Made by a program: the position numbers and the translations under genes | Origin: Duganella sp. sic0402 | GTDB lineage: Bacteria; Pseudomonadota; Gammaproteobacteria; Burkholderiales; Burkholderiaceae_D | Direction of reading: 5' to 3' | Length of the DNA stretch: 64,000 bases | Assembly: GCF_019219065.1 (NCBI RefSeq) | Contig: NZ_JAHUWK010000001.1 | Coordinates: 1,116,001 to 1,180,000 of the forward strand | The notes under the pieces: model-generated | What the model was told of the DNA's origin: nothing | Databases searched by the model: none | What the model saw: the letters and a program-made list of their open reading frames with translations, nothing else | Part shown: positions 43,264 to 52,529 of the stretch, one piece after another | How positions within the stretch are numbered: the first letter of the stretch is position 1 | Layout: every line of letters starts with the position of its first letter

Positions 43264-44697
43264 ATGGCAGTTATCACCGCCCCAACTTATGATCCACAAA
43301 CTACCGCCGAGGGTCTGGCGAATAGCTATGTGGCGTCGGCCAAGGCCATCCTCGACAAGCAGAGCAGCGATGCCACCGCCAAGGCGACCGGACTGACCAA
43401 GCTGGGCTCGGCGCTGAGCGCTTTCCAGACGGCGCTGGCAGGTATGTCCAACAGCACGACCACGGTGACCTCGACCAAGGCGGCTTTCAGCAACACCGCG
43501 ATCGGCAGTGGCACCGCCACCGCTAGCGCACAGGCGGGCAGCTATGCGTTCTACGTCCAGCAACTGGCCACCGCTGGCCAGGTCGGCTACACCATTCCCG
43601 ACAATATTGGCGCCAGCGCCGGCAGCATGAAGATCGCGCTGGGTCCGGCCGGCCCGGACCAGCAGTTCATTGACGTCGACCTGAGCAGCGCCAATACCGA
43701 CGGCAACAGCGTGCTGAGCGCCAAGGAACTGGCGGCCGCCATCAATGCCTCCAGCGACAACAATGGGCAGCTCACCGCCTCGGTGATGACCCTCAACGGC
43801 GACACCCGTCTGGTGCTGACCTCCACCCAGACTGGCAAAGCCAACGCGGTCACCGCGATCGACACCAGCGGCCTCGTCAACAGCGACCTGGAAGACGCGC
43901 TGGCAGCCGGCCGGCAAAAAACCATGACCGAGGCCAATAACGCCATCGTGCTGGCGGGCGGCAAGAACAGTGGCACGCCAATCGAGCAGGCCTCGAATAC
44001 CTTCAGCATCATCGACGGCGTCAAGTTCACTATCACCCAGGCGCAAGGCGCCAATGACGCCGATGTCAACCTGACGGTCGGCGCCGACAACGCCGGCACC
44101 GCCGCCAACGTGCAGAAATTCGTCGACGCCTACAACACCCTACAGGGCGTGATCAAAACCCTGACCGCAGCCGGCGATCACACGCTGACCTCGGCCACCG
44201 GCAGCGCCACCACCTCGCCAGACGCGGCGTTCTACAACGACTCCGGCCTGCTGAGCCTGCGCGACCGCCTGAACGGCATTCTGCGCGATGCTTCCGGCGG
44301 CCAGTCGCTGATCAGCTATGGCATCAGCGCTACCAAGGACGGCACGCTGAAGCTGGACTCTGCCCGCCTGAACAAGGCGATCGCCGCCAATCCGGAAGGT
44401 CTGGACAAGCTGTTCGGCCGCACCGGCATCGGCGTCGATAGCGGTGTGCTCGGTGCGATGAACAAGCTAACCACGCTGTGGACCAGCAGCGCTGGCGGCC
44501 TGATCACCCAACGCCGGGATCAAAACACCAAGCTGCAAAGCGACCTGACGACCCGCCAGGCCACTGTGCAGACTCAGTTCGACAACGCCTACAAGCGCTA
44601 CCTGGCGCAGTTCACCGCGCTACAGCAACTGCAATCCAGCATGACCAGCACCTCGAATATGTTCACGGCGATGTTCTCGTCGAACAGCGACAGCTGA
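43264..44697 (+). CDS. fliD: Filament cap/hook-associated protein 2 FliD
   Basis: The protein has 477 residues. It shows an N-terminal D0/D1 helix, a flagellin-hook IN motif region (YAFYVQQLATAGQVGY near 95), a variable middle, and a C-terminal FliD_C domain with SYGISATKDGTLKLD near 345 and a long terminal helix ending FTAMFSSNSD. It caps the growing filament. CAGGAGCTCGAAC precedes the ATG. It begins a long co-oriented gene run fliD-S-T-K-L-fliA-motAB-flgMN, the order of lateral (lafB-C-D-E-F-S-T-U) genes. Confidence 0.95.
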   Translation: MAVITAPTYDPQTTAEGLANSYVASAKAILDKQSSDATAKATGLTKLGSALSAFQTALAGMSNSTTTVTSTKAAFSNTAIGSGTATASAQAGSYAFYVQQLATAGQVGYTIPDNIGASAGSMKIALGPAGPDQQFIDVDLSSANTDGNSVLSAKELAAAINASSDNNGQLTASVMTLNGDTRLVLTSTQTGKANAVTAIDTSGLVNSDLEDALAAGRQKTMTEANNAIVLAGGKNSGTPIEQASNTFSIIDGVKFTITQAQGANDADVNLTVGADNAGTAANVQKFVDAYNTLQGVIKTLTAAGDHTLTSATGSATTSPDAAFYNDSGLLSLRDRLNGILRDASGGQSLISYGISATKDGTLKLDSARLNKAIAANPEGLDKLFGRTGIGVDSGVLGAMNKLTTLWTSSAGGLITQRRDQNTKLQSDLTTRQATVQTQFDNAYKRYLAQFTALQQLQSSMTSTSNMFTAMFSSNSDS

Positions 44698-44734
44698 AGC
44701 CTTAACCAGTAATTTTTTGACCGTACGGTGATTT

Positions 44735-45127
44735 ATGATGAACCACGAAGCTTATAGCAGTTACCACGCCACCAATCTCGACGCACAGGTCACCCGCGCG
44801 TCGCCGATTGAGCTGGTGCTGGTGCTCACCGACGGCCTGCTTGAAGAGCTGGCGCGCGCGCGCGGCCACATCGAAGGCAAGCGCTATGAGCTGAAGGCCA
44901 AAAGCCTGAACAAATGTACCGATATCATCAACGGTCTGTCGAGTTCGCTCGACTTCGACAACGGCGGCGAGGTGGTGGCAAACCTCGGCCGCCTGTATGA
45001 TTATTGCGCCGGGCGCCTGTACACGGCCGGCGTCAGCCTGGACCCGGCCATCATTGACGAGGTCACCAGCCTGTTGACCACCATTAAAAAAGGATGGCTG
45101 GGCGTGCAGGCGAAAACCAATGGATAG
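44735..45127 (+). CDS. fliS: Flagellin export chaperone FliS
   Basis: The protein has 130 residues, helical. The family start pattern YHATNLDAQVTRASPIELVLVLTDG and the central LNKCTDIINGLSSSLDFDNGGEV are recognisable. It binds the flagellin C-terminus and stops premature polymerisation. It lies 37 bp after fliD and overlaps the next gene by 8 bp. In lateral loci this position is lafC. Confidence 0.94.
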   Translation: MMNHEAYSSYHATNLDAQVTRASPIELVLVLTDGLLEELARARGHIEGKRYELKAKSLNKCTDIINGLSSSLDFDNGGEVVANLGRLYDYCAGRLYTAGVSLDPAIIDEVTSLLTTIKKGWLGVQAKTNG

Positions 45128-45437
45128 GCAGCGCACCCTGCTGCAAATGGCGCAGAAAATGAGCGCCGCCATCGCTTCCCAGGACTGGAAGACGCTGGCG
45201 GCGATTAATACGTTAATGGGTACCGCGCTGCCGCAGATGGCGGCCCAGGGTAAATGGAGCAGCGCCGAGCTGGCCGCCCTGTCAGCGCTGCGCCAGATGC
45301 ATAATGAAGCAGTCAAGCGCTGCAACCAGGCGACCGATGAACTCGGCCGCAAGCTGCACGAGATACAGGCCAACAGAGAGGGCTTTGTCGCTTACGCCCT
45401 CGAAAGTGAAACAGCAGAAAACGGAATCCAAGCATGA
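45120..45437 (+). CDS. fliT: FliT-like flagellar chaperone
   Basis: The protein has 105 residues, all helical. It occupies the fliT/lafD position directly after fliS with overlapping reading frames, and shares the length and helix layout of the FliD chaperone. Sequence conservation in this family is low and no firm motif is visible, so the call depends largely on context. It overlaps the fliK start by 4 bp. Confidence 0.7.
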   Translation: MDRQRTLLQMAQKMSAAIASQDWKTLAAINTLMGTALPQMAAQGKWSSAELAALSALRQMHNEAVKRCNQATDELGRKLHEIQANREGFVAYALESETAENGIQA

Positions 45438-46918
45438 CCATGACACTCTCCAGCGCAACCGCAGCGGCCAAGGCCGCGCAAGCCGAACTGACCGCCCCGG
45501 TGGCCGCCAATGCCAATACCGCCACCACGCCGGCCACCGCCAGCGGTGCCAGGAACACGTCCGCCAACAGCAAGCCGTCCGGCGGCAACGGCAACAGCGC
45601 TAACAGTGCAAACACTGCCGGCAAGACCGCCGCCGGCGCCCAGCCTGGCCAGAAGCCAGCTGGCCAAAAACAAGCTGCCAACGGCGCAAGCCAGCCAGCC
45701 GAGCGCGCCAGTACCGCTGCAACTGCGGCCGCCGCGCAAGCCACACAGAGCGCCGCCACTAGCGCACCGGCCGCGGCCGCCCCGCTGTTCGCCCAGTTGC
45801 TGAACCTGGCGGATGTGGCCGCTCCCGCCAGCGACGACAGCAGCACCGACAGCCAGGCCGGCAGCGATGACGCCACCGGTTCCGGCAGCGCCGCCGCCAG
45901 CGACGTGCTGCCTGCCATGATTACCTCGATGCTGAACGTGGCGCCGCCAGCGCCGGCAGCGCCAGCCGCCGAAGGTGAAGCCGCGCGCACCGACGCTGTC
46001 AGTGCCGTCTCCAGCCTGAACGCCAGCGCCACCCGCCTCAACCTCGCCGCCGTCGGCGTGGCTGTCAATCCGGCCGCCCAGGCAGCCGACGATGCCGCCA
46101 ACGCTGCTGCTTCCGCCGCCGCCAAACTGAACGCCACGCAGGTAAGCGCGCCGCAAACCGTGGCCGCCAACAGCGCCGCGCTGGCCGCAGTCGCCACCCG
46201 CCAGAGCGAAACCGAGACGCCAGTAGCTGCACCTGCGCCTGCCGCCGATAGCGAGATTACCCTGCCGACGCAGTTCAGCGTGGCGCAAAAGCCGCAGCCA
46301 ACGCCTGACGCCGCAGCCAACACCGCCCAAACTGCAGCAACCGTCCGCAGCGCGCTGCCAAGCGCCGCGCAGACGGCCGCCGGCAACACCGCCGACGACG
46401 GCAACAGCCTGACCACCACCGCTCCGCTGGCCACGGTCAGCGTCGCGCAGACCGCCGCACCTGCCAGCGGCCAGGCCGCCGCCACCGTCAAGCTGGCCGG
46501 CACGCCGGAGCAATGGCAGCAGCCGCTGCGCGAAGCGTTGGGCGATCGTCTGCAGCTGCAGCTGCAACGCAATAACGATCACGCGGTCATCCGCCTGGAA
46601 CCGCCGAATATGGGCGCGATCGAAATCTCGATCCGCCACAGCGCCGGCTCGCTGCAGGTCAATCTGTCGGCCAGCAATAGCGAAGTGGTGCGCCAGCTCA
46701 ACACCATCAGCGACGGCGTGCGCCAGGACCTGTCCAGCCGCCAGTTCGCCGATGTTTCCGTCAGCGTCTCCTCGTCGCGCGCTCAGGCCCAGGCCGACCA
46801 GGGCCAGGGTGGCCAGGGTCGCCCCGGCCAGCAGCGCGGCCAGGATGACGGCCGTACGCCAGGCCGCGCGCTGTCGGAAGACGACAGCGCCGCCACCTTT
46901 GCCATGACCGGGGAGTAA
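45434..46918 (+). CDS. fliK: Flagellar hook-length control protein FliK
   Basis: The protein has 494 residues. The first ~350 residues are an Ala/Thr/Gln-rich low-complexity region, as expected for the disordered molecular ruler. The C-terminal Flg_hook domain (about 355-450) has DRLQLQLQRNNDHAVIRLEPPNMGAIEISI, and a Gln/Gly-rich tail ends the protein. It measures hook length and triggers the FlhB specificity switch. Position corresponds to lafE. A second FliK-like gene is present at 28866. Confidence 0.9.
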   Translation: MTMTLSSATAAAKAAQAELTAPVAANANTATTPATASGARNTSANSKPSGGNGNSANSANTAGKTAAGAQPGQKPAGQKQAANGASQPAERASTAATAAAAQATQSAATSAPAAAAPLFAQLLNLADVAAPASDDSSTDSQAGSDDATGSGSAAASDVLPAMITSMLNVAPPAPAAPAAEGEAARTDAVSAVSSLNASATRLNLAAVGVAVNPAAQAADDAANAAASAAAKLNATQVSAPQTVAANSAALAAVATRQSETETPVAAPAPAADSEITLPTQFSVAQKPQPTPDAAANTAQTAATVRSALPSAAQTAAGNTADDGNSLTTTAPLATVSVAQTAAPASGQAAATVKLAGTPEQWQQPLREALGDRLQLQLQRNNDHAVIRLEPPNMGAIEISIRHSAGSLQVNLSASNSEVVRQLNTISDGVRQDLSSRQFADVSVSVSSSRAQAQADQGQGGQGRPGQQRGQDDGRTPGRALSEDDSAATFAMTGE

Positions 46919-46926
46919 TCTGTTAA

Positions 46927-47409
46927 ATGAAGAATATGAAAGTCATCATTGCCTTTGTGCTGGTCGCCGTGGTCGGTGCCGCAGTCGCCGGGGGAGCGGT
47001 CTGGTATATGTCCAAGGGCGGCGAGGAGCACGCCGAGGAAAGCAAGGACAGCAAGAAAAAGCCGAAAAAAGAAGAGAAGAAATCCGAGCTGCCGCCTAAG
47101 TACCTGACCGTGGACAAGGTGGTGGTGATGCTCAAGCATCAGCCGGAAGAGAATGTCACGCACTATCTGTCGGCCGACCTGGTGGTCGCCACCGATGCCA
47201 AGCGCGAGAAGGAAACCAAGGAAAACCTGCCGATGCTGCGCAGTGTCGCCGTGAAAACCTTGTCCAACCTGCCGATGGCCAGCGCGCGCGTGATGACCAT
47301 CGACCAGTTTGCCGCAGAACTGAACAAGGCCTTCGACCATGCATTCGAACAGGAAGGCCGCGAAAAGCCGTTTGACGAAGTCATGATAGGCAAACTCATC
47401 GTCGAGTAG
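46927..47409 (+). CDS. fliL: Flagellar basal body-associated protein FliL
   Basis: The protein has 160 residues. One N-terminal membrane segment (about 6-26) is followed by a Lys/Glu-rich stretch and the periplasmic FliL domain (about 58-160) with YLTVDKVVVML and a C-terminal KLIVE. FliL rings surround and stabilise stator units. It lies 8 bp after fliK and 11 bp before fliA. The position between fliK and sigma28 matches lafF. Confidence 0.93.
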   Translation: MKNMKVIIAFVLVAVVGAAVAGGAVWYMSKGGEEHAEESKDSKKKPKKEEKKSELPPKYLTVDKVVVMLKHQPEENVTHYLSADLVVATDAKREKETKENLPMLRSVAVKTLSNLPMASARVMTIDQFAAELNKAFDHAFEQEGREKPFDEVMIGKLIVE

Positions 47410-47420
47410 GCCAAGGCAGC

Positions 47421-48179
47421 ATGAACAAAAGTGGAGCGGGCATGGGATACGTAGAAGAATTCGCAGACACTTATGCCGAGAGCTACGGTGAGCACGGCGC
47501 TGTGCCGGCCATGCACAGCGTGGCCGACGAGCAAAAGCATCTGCTGGCGTATGCGCCGCTGGTCAAGCGCATCGTGCGCCAGCTCAATTCGCAGATCGCC
47601 GGCGCCATCGACCGCGACGACATGGAACAGATCGGCCTGATGGGCCTGCTGGAAGCGCTGCGCCGCTACGGCGAGCCGGACAACGCCTTCGGCAGCTATG
47701 CCAGCCTGCGCATCCGCGGCGCCATCCTCGACGAGCTGCGCCGCCAGGACTGGCGTCCGCGCGCGGTGCGCCAGCAAAGCCACAAGCTGCGCGATGCGGT
47801 GCGCGCCCTCACCCGCAAGCTGGGCCATGAACCGAGCGAACAGGAAATCATGAGCGGCCTGCAACTGACGCCGGAAGCTTACCAGGCTTATTTGATGGAT
47901 GAGAACGCCGAGCTGATCGCCAGTTTCGACGACATCCTGCAGGAAAGTGTCAGCAACGACAGCGCACCCAGCCCGGAAGATCAGCTGGTGGTGCGGCGTA
48001 GCCTGGAACAGGCGCTGCGCGGGCTGGACGAGCGCGAACAGCGGGTGGTGCAGATGTATTACGAGTTCGAGCTGAGCTACAAGGAAATCGCCGCCGTGCT
48101 GGACCTGACTGACGCCCGTGTCTGTCAGCTCAACAAGGCAGCGCTGAACAAAATGAAAGCAGTACTGCAAAACGCCTGA
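47421..48179 (+). CDS. fliA: Flagellar sigma factor sigma28 FliA (LafS-like)
   Basis: The protein has 252 residues. Sigma region 2 (about 40-110) holds RDDMEQIGLMGLLEALRRY and FGSYASLRIRGAILDELRRQDW; region 3 follows near 115-165; region 4 (about 195-245) contains the HTH LSYKEIAAVLDLTDARVCQLN. It directs transcription of late genes such as flagellin, for which a matching promoter is seen in this window. Its anti-sigma factor gene flgM lies 2 kb downstream. Placement between fliL and motA is the lateral lafS arrangement. Confidence 0.96.
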   Translation: MNKSGAGMGYVEEFADTYAESYGEHGAVPAMHSVADEQKHLLAYAPLVKRIVRQLNSQIAGAIDRDDMEQIGLMGLLEALRRYGEPDNAFGSYASLRIRGAILDELRRQDWRPRAVRQQSHKLRDAVRALTRKLGHEPSEQEIMSGLQLTPEAYQAYLMDENAELIASFDDILQESVSNDSAPSPEDQLVVRRSLEQALRGLDEREQRVVQMYYEFELSYKEIAAVLDLTDARVCQLNKAALNKMKAVLQNA

Positions 48180-48238
48180 GCCAAAACAGGCGCGTGGCAC
48201 CCAGGGAATAGAAAAATGACGCGGAAAGGCGAATCATC

Positions 48239-49156
48239 ATGCAGCAAATAGTCGGTCTTCTCATAGTTTTAGGTAGCGTCTTCGGCGGCTTCTTCATGAT
48301 GGGCGGCGCATTCCATCAGATCTGGCAGCCGATCGAGCTGATCGTCATTGCCGGCGCCGGCCTGGGCGCGCTGGTCATCGGCAACCCAAGCCATGTGCTG
48401 AAGGAGATGATGACGCAGATTAAAAAGATCATCACCAAGAAGAAATACGACTCCGAATTCCAGCGTCAGCTGCTGCTGCTGATGTATGAACTGCTGCAAC
48501 TGGCGGCCGGCGGCCTGAAGGCGCTGGACGCCCACGTCGAAGCGCCGAAGGACAGCCCGCTGTTCCAGCGCTATCCGCGCGTGCTGGAAGAGCCGAAACT
48601 GCTGGCCTTCATCGTCGACAATTTCCGCCTGATGGCGATGGGCAAGATCAACGCGCACGAGCTGGAAGGCGTGCTGGAGCAGGAACTGGAAGCCATCCAC
48701 ACCGAGCTGGAACAGCCGGCCAAGTCGCTCGGCAAGATCGGCGAGGCGATGCCGGGCTTCGGCATTCTGGCCGCCGTGCTGGGCATCGTGATCACCATGA
48801 ATACCGTGAACGAAGGCGCGACCTCGGGCGAGATCGCCGAGCACGTCGGCGCGGCCATGGTCGGTACGTTTATCGGTATTTTCTTCTGCTACGGCCTGAT
48901 CGACCCGCTGTGCAATATGATGAAACAGCTCATCAATTCGGAAGCCTCGAACAAGGAAACCGTCAAGGTGGTGCTGGTCACGCACGTGGCCGGCAAACCG
49001 CCGCTGCTGGCAATCGACGCCGGCCGCCGCCTGGTGGCGCTGAACATCAAGCCAAGCTTCGCCCAGCTGGAACGCTGGATCAATGACCTGGAAGGCCGCG
49101 ACAGCGCGCCAGCCGATGACTCGCGTCGTGGAGGCCGTGGTGCTAAAGCCGCATGA
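48239..49156 (+). CDS. motA: Flagellar stator protein MotA (LafT-like)
   Basis: The protein has 305 residues, slightly longer than typical MotA (about 285-295). Four membrane segments, the cytoplasmic loop with conserved charged residues, and the proline pair around AMPGFGILAAVLGIV near 183 are present. With MotB it forms the proton-driven stator. The extra C-terminal tail (DSRRGGRGAKAA) is basic. AAAGGCG precedes the ATG. It follows fliA by 59 bp and overlaps motB by 17 bp. Confidence 0.95.
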   Translation: MQQIVGLLIVLGSVFGGFFMMGGAFHQIWQPIELIVIAGAGLGALVIGNPSHVLKEMMTQIKKIITKKKYDSEFQRQLLLLMYELLQLAAGGLKALDAHVEAPKDSPLFQRYPRVLEEPKLLAFIVDNFRLMAMGKINAHELEGVLEQELEAIHTELEQPAKSLGKIGEAMPGFGILAAVLGIVITMNTVNEGATSGEIAEHVGAAMVGTFIGIFFCYGLIDPLCNMMKQLINSEASNKETVKVVLVTHVAGKPPLLAIDAGRRLVALNIKPSFAQLERWINDLEGRDSAPADDSRRGGRGAKAA

Positions 49157-50177
49157 CAAGGCGCATGACCAGACCATCGTCAAGCGCGGTGGCGGCAAGC
49201 ACAAGCACGATGACCACGGCGGCGCCTGGAAGGTAGCCTTCGCCGATTTCTGTCTCGCGCTGATGTGTTTGTTCCTGGTGCTGTGGCTGATGGCGGCGCG
49301 TAACACCGAATCGCTGGAACAGATCCTGACCGAGGCCGACGGCGCCAAGACCGACCAGGGCAAGGGCGTGATGCCCGAGCAGGTCGGCGGCCCGCGCGGC
49401 AGCCTGATCGACCGCTTCCCGATGCCGCACTTCGGCAATACCGAAGCCGAAGGCAAGCAGAAATCCAAGGCGGAAACCACGGACGAAGCGACCAAGGAAG
49501 CGGCCGAGGAAACGCCGACCGCGCCTGCCGCCAAGGTCAAATACGACAGCCCGGCCGACCTGGAAGCGCTGTCGCGCGCACTGACGCGGATGAGCGCCGA
49601 ATTCGGCCTGACCTCCAATCTGGAAGCGGTAATTACCCCTTACGGCCTGCGCGTGATGATGCACGACACCGACCGTCAGGGCATGTTCGTGCGCGGTAGC
49701 GCCGTGCCGACCGACAAGTTCCGCGCGCTGCTGCGCAAGATGGGCCCGCTGTTCAAGCAGATGGAAAACCAGATGCTGATCGTCGGCCACACCGATTCGC
49801 TGCAATACGCCGACACCAGCTACGCCGCCTTCTCCAACTGGACGCTGTCGGCCAACCGCGCCATGTCGGCCCGCTCGCAATTGCTGGCCGGTTCGATGAA
49901 TCCGGAATCGGTGCTGCAAGTGGTGGGCATGGCCGACCGCGCGCCGCTGGACGTGAAGCGCGCCGACGCCGGCATCAACCGCCGCATCGAACTGCTGATA
50001 CTGACCACCGCGCAAGCCAAGACCATCGCCGCGATGTTCGGCATGCCGGAAAACAGCACTGCGCTGATCCACGATGTGGACACCGCATTGCCGGACGCGA
50101 CACTGCTGCAAAAACTGCGCAACCAGCTCAACGGCCAGGCTGAGACCCCGTTACGCGACCCGCGCCGCAACAAATAA
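49140..50177 (+). CDS. motB: Flagellar stator protein MotB (LafU-like)
   Basis: The protein has 345 residues from the chosen start. One membrane helix carries the proton-binding Asp in FADFCLALMCLFLVLWLM (near residue 34), and the OmpA-like peptidoglycan-binding domain follows (about 190-320) with VGHTDSLQY and LSANRAMSAR. A Thr/Glu/Lys-rich plug-linker region lies between. The GTG at 49140 is preferred because GGAGG lies five bases upstream; the frame is open further up to 49083. It anchors the stator to the cell wall. Confidence 0.94.
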   Translation: MLKPHDKAHDQTIVKRGGGKHKHDDHGGAWKVAFADFCLALMCLFLVLWLMAARNTESLEQILTEADGAKTDQGKGVMPEQVGGPRGSLIDRFPMPHFGNTEAEGKQKSKAETTDEATKEAAEETPTAPAAKVKYDSPADLEALSRALTRMSAEFGLTSNLEAVITPYGLRVMMHDTDRQGMFVRGSAVPTDKFRALLRKMGPLFKQMENQMLIVGHTDSLQYADTSYAAFSNWTLSANRAMSARSQLLAGSMNPESVLQVVGMADRAPLDVKRADAGINRRIELLILTTAQAKTIAAMFGMPENSTALIHDVDTALPDATLLQKLRNQLNGQAETPLRDPRRNK

Positions 50178-50216
50178 GACTGACGTATGGAAACCAAGCC
50201 AACAAGAGGTAGCCGC

Positions 50217-50489
50217 ATGAGAATCCCGACATCGACCCCGGACGGTCTGGCCGTCCAGCGCGTGGCCGACAGCGCCCCGGTGGACGCTCCTGACGCCATC
50301 GTCGCGCCAACGCCGGCGCCGCTGCAATCGGCGGTGATGCAGCCAGCGCTGCAAGCCATGCGCGACATGCCGGAAATCGACCAGGAAAAAGTCGACCAGC
50401 TGCGCGACGCGCTGGCCAAGGGCGAGCTGCCCTTCGATCCTGCCAAGCTGGCCGGTCTGATCCAGCGTTTCCACGGGAGTGAGCAGTGA
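50217..50489 (+). CDS. flgM: Anti-sigma28 factor FlgM
   Basis: The protein has about 90 residues. The C-terminal half has the FlgM pattern IDQEKVDQLRDALAKGELPFDPAKLAGLI, the sigma-binding and export-competent helices. It holds FliA inactive until the hook is finished and FlgM is exported. The ATG at 50217 follows AGAGGTAGCC; another ATG at 50187 lacks a ribosome-binding site. Placement directly after motAB rather than next to flgA is notable. Confidence 0.88.
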   Translation: MRIPTSTPDGLAVQRVADSAPVDAPDAIVAPTPAPLQSAVMQPALQAMRDMPEIDQEKVDQLRDALAKGELPFDPAKLAGLIQRFHGSEQ

Positions 50490-50920
50490 ATATCAGCAGC
50501 ATGAGCCGACAGGACGCGATGCGTCTGCTGCTGGCTGGCATCGCCGCCGACCTGCAAGCCTATGCGCAGCTACAGCAGGCGCTGCAACAGCAATTTGAAG
50601 CGGCGCTGCGCCACAAATCCAGCGAACTGGCCGCTGCCGCCGACGCTATCAGCGCGCTAGTTGACGCAATGGAGCAACGCCGCGCCGAGCGCGTGGCGCT
50701 GGTACAACGTTTAGTTGGTGAAACTGGCAATATGGCACAAGCATTCGCCTTGCTGAAAAATACTGCGCGAGAGAAAATGGAAGCGGACTGGTCATTGCTG
50801 GAGCAAGCAGTGACCGAGTGCAAGCGCCTCAGCAAGCGCAATGGCGATTTACTGGCTGAGCAATACACCATCATGCAGCGCGTGCTGCATGGCGAGGAGC
50901 AAATTTATGCGCCAGCTTAG
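50486..50920 (+). CDS. flgN: Flagellar chaperone FlgN
   Basis: The protein has 144 residues, predicted all-helical with a long coiled coil rich in Ala, Gln and Leu. This fits FlgN, the export chaperone for FlgK and FlgL. It starts at GTG overlapping the flgM stop and overlaps the next gene by 14 bp. The family is poorly conserved, so position after flgM carries much of the weight. Confidence 0.85.
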   Translation: MNISSMSRQDAMRLLLAGIAADLQAYAQLQQALQQQFEAALRHKSSELAAAADAISALVDAMEQRRAERVALVQRLVGETGNMAQAFALLKNTAREKMEADWSLLEQAVTECKRLSKRNGDLLAEQYTIMQRVLHGEEQIYAPA

Positions 50921-51671
50921 CGGCATGCAAGCGACCGCACCCACTGCCGCCACTGTTTCCAATATCACCGCCAGCCGCCCTACCGCGGCCACTGGCGGTT
51001 TTGCGCCTGCGGGCGCCTTCAACAGCGCATTCCAGCAGGTACAGGCCGACGTGGCCAGCTATATCAGCCACGGCGATGGCGGCTTCCGCCAGGACGCCGT
51101 GCCCTCTTCCCAGGCCATGAGCTTGCAGGCGATGGCGCTGCGCAACCGCGCCGCCGGCAGCATCGCTGAAGAAGGCAGCGGTGCAGACAGCGACACCCAG
51201 CAGCAATTCCTGGCCGCGATCAAACCCTGGGCGCAGGAAACTGCGGACAAGCTGGGTATTTCGCCAGCGCTGGTGGCGGCGCACGCCGCGCTGGAATCCG
51301 GCTGGGGCAAGCAGCCACTGAAGAACGGCGCCGCCAACGCCAACAACCTGTTCGGCATCAAGGCCGGCAGCGGCTGGCAGGGCGATGTGGCCGTCGCCAG
51401 CACCACCGAATATGAACATGGCGCCATGCTGAGGAAGACCGAGCGCTTCCGCAGCTATCCCGACACCGCCAGCGCCTTCCGCGACTATGCCGATCTGCTG
51501 ACCAGCAATCCGCGCTACGCGGCGGCCCTCAACACCGGCAGCGATGCCCGCGCCTTCGCCAGCGGACTGGCCAGGGCAGGCTATGCCACAGATCCAAATT
51601 ATGCAGACAAGCTGAGCAAGGTAGCCGCGCAACTGCAGCGCAGCCTCAGCCCTACTCCCGCGGAGAAATAG
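50907..51671 (+). CDS. Glucosaminidase-domain protein (FlgJ C-terminal half as a separate gene)
   Basis: The protein has 254 residues. A disordered Ala/Thr-rich N-terminus is followed by a glucosaminidase/GH73 domain (about 100-250): the catalytic glutamate lies in ALESGWGK near residue 130, then NANNLFGIK and the terminal YATDPNYADKL. In many beta- and gammaproteobacteria this domain is fused to the rod-cap domain of FlgJ; here the rod-cap part is a separate gene at 58684. It cuts peptidoglycan so that the rod can pass. No signal peptide is visible, so it is probably exported by the flagellar apparatus. AGGAG precedes the ATG. Confidence 0.9.
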   Translation: MRQLSGMQATAPTAATVSNITASRPTAATGGFAPAGAFNSAFQQVQADVASYISHGDGGFRQDAVPSSQAMSLQAMALRNRAAGSIAEEGSGADSDTQQQFLAAIKPWAQETADKLGISPALVAAHAALESGWGKQPLKNGAANANNLFGIKAGSGWQGDVAVASTTEYEHGAMLRKTERFRSYPDTASAFRDYADLLTSNPRYAAALNTGSDARAFASGLARAGYATDPNYADKLSKVAAQLQRSLSPTPAEK

Positions 51672-52401
51672 CAGTGACCGGCAGCGTGACAGGTTCCACC
51701 GTCGCCGCGCCTGTCACCCTGGCGCGTATCACCGTACCATTCGAATTACGCACCCGCACCGTATCGCCACGGCCGCCCGCATCCAATGCATCGCCCGCCA
51801 TGGTCACCTCGATCTGCTCATGGCGCGCGACGATGCGCACCGGCTCGCCGCGCTTGACCAGCGTCGGCGACATCAGCAAATTCTTGCGCAGTATCTCGCC
51901 GGCGCGCAATGTGCGCTTACCGCTCATGCCAACCGCGTCCTGCGGATCGGCAATACTGTCGCTGATCGACGAGATATCGTGGCGCTCCAGCAACAGATCT
52001 TCGTCTGCCAGAACTTTCCCTGCCGCCAAGTCACTTGCCATTACCGCAATCCGTGCCGATACTTGCGCGCGCACGATGAACTCATATCGCCAGCCATTGT
52101 TGCCGGCGCAAACGGCGACGAAACGCATGCGGCTCGGCAGCCGCGTATCCGCGCCCTGCGCCGTGACTGGCCCGCTGCAAGCCGTCAACGGCCGGGCTCC
52201 CGGCACCACGCTGATGGAAAATTGCGGCTCGCTGAGGCCGGCGCCAGCGACCCAGCGCTCGACGTGCTTGCGCGCCGCAGCCTCGACAATCGACGGCACC
52301 TGCTCGGCCGCGACTGGCGCACCAGCAGAAAATGCCGAAGAAAATGGAATGCAACATAGCAACATTCCGGCCGAAACAGTTACAATAGATTTGTTGAACA
52401 T
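51652..52401 (-). CDS. flgA: Flagellar P-ring assembly protein FlgA
   Basis: The protein has 249 residues with a signal peptide ending near AFSAGA (about residue 26). The C-terminal SAF-like domains contain the pattern VLADEDLLLERHDI and the terminal beta region VRVRNSNGTVIRARVTG. It is a periplasmic chaperone for FlgI. The ATG at 52401 is used because AGGT lies seven bases upstream; a TTG six bases earlier is less likely. It is divergent from flgB and its stop overlaps the glucosaminidase gene end by 20 bp. Confidence 0.93.
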   Translation of the reverse strand: MFNKSIVTVSAGMLLCCIPFSSAFSAGAPVAAEQVPSIVEAAARKHVERWVAGAGLSEPQFSISVVPGARPLTACSGPVTAQGADTRLPSRMRFVAVCAGNNGWRYEFIVRAQVSARIAVMASDLAAGKVLADEDLLLERHDISSISDSIADPQDAVGMSGKRTLRAGEILRKNLLMSPTLVKRGEPVRIVARHEQIEVTMAGDALDAGGRGDTVRVRNSNGTVIRARVTGAATVEPVTLPVTAISPRE

Positions 52402-52529
52402 GAGCAATACCTCTACTATGATGCCGGAGATGGTCGCGCGGGAAGCGCTCGGCCGTCATTCTACATGGCAGGTAGCTGTTGTAGCTGATGAAAACGTGTT
52501 TTACTGCAACGTCCACACAGGGGAAGATT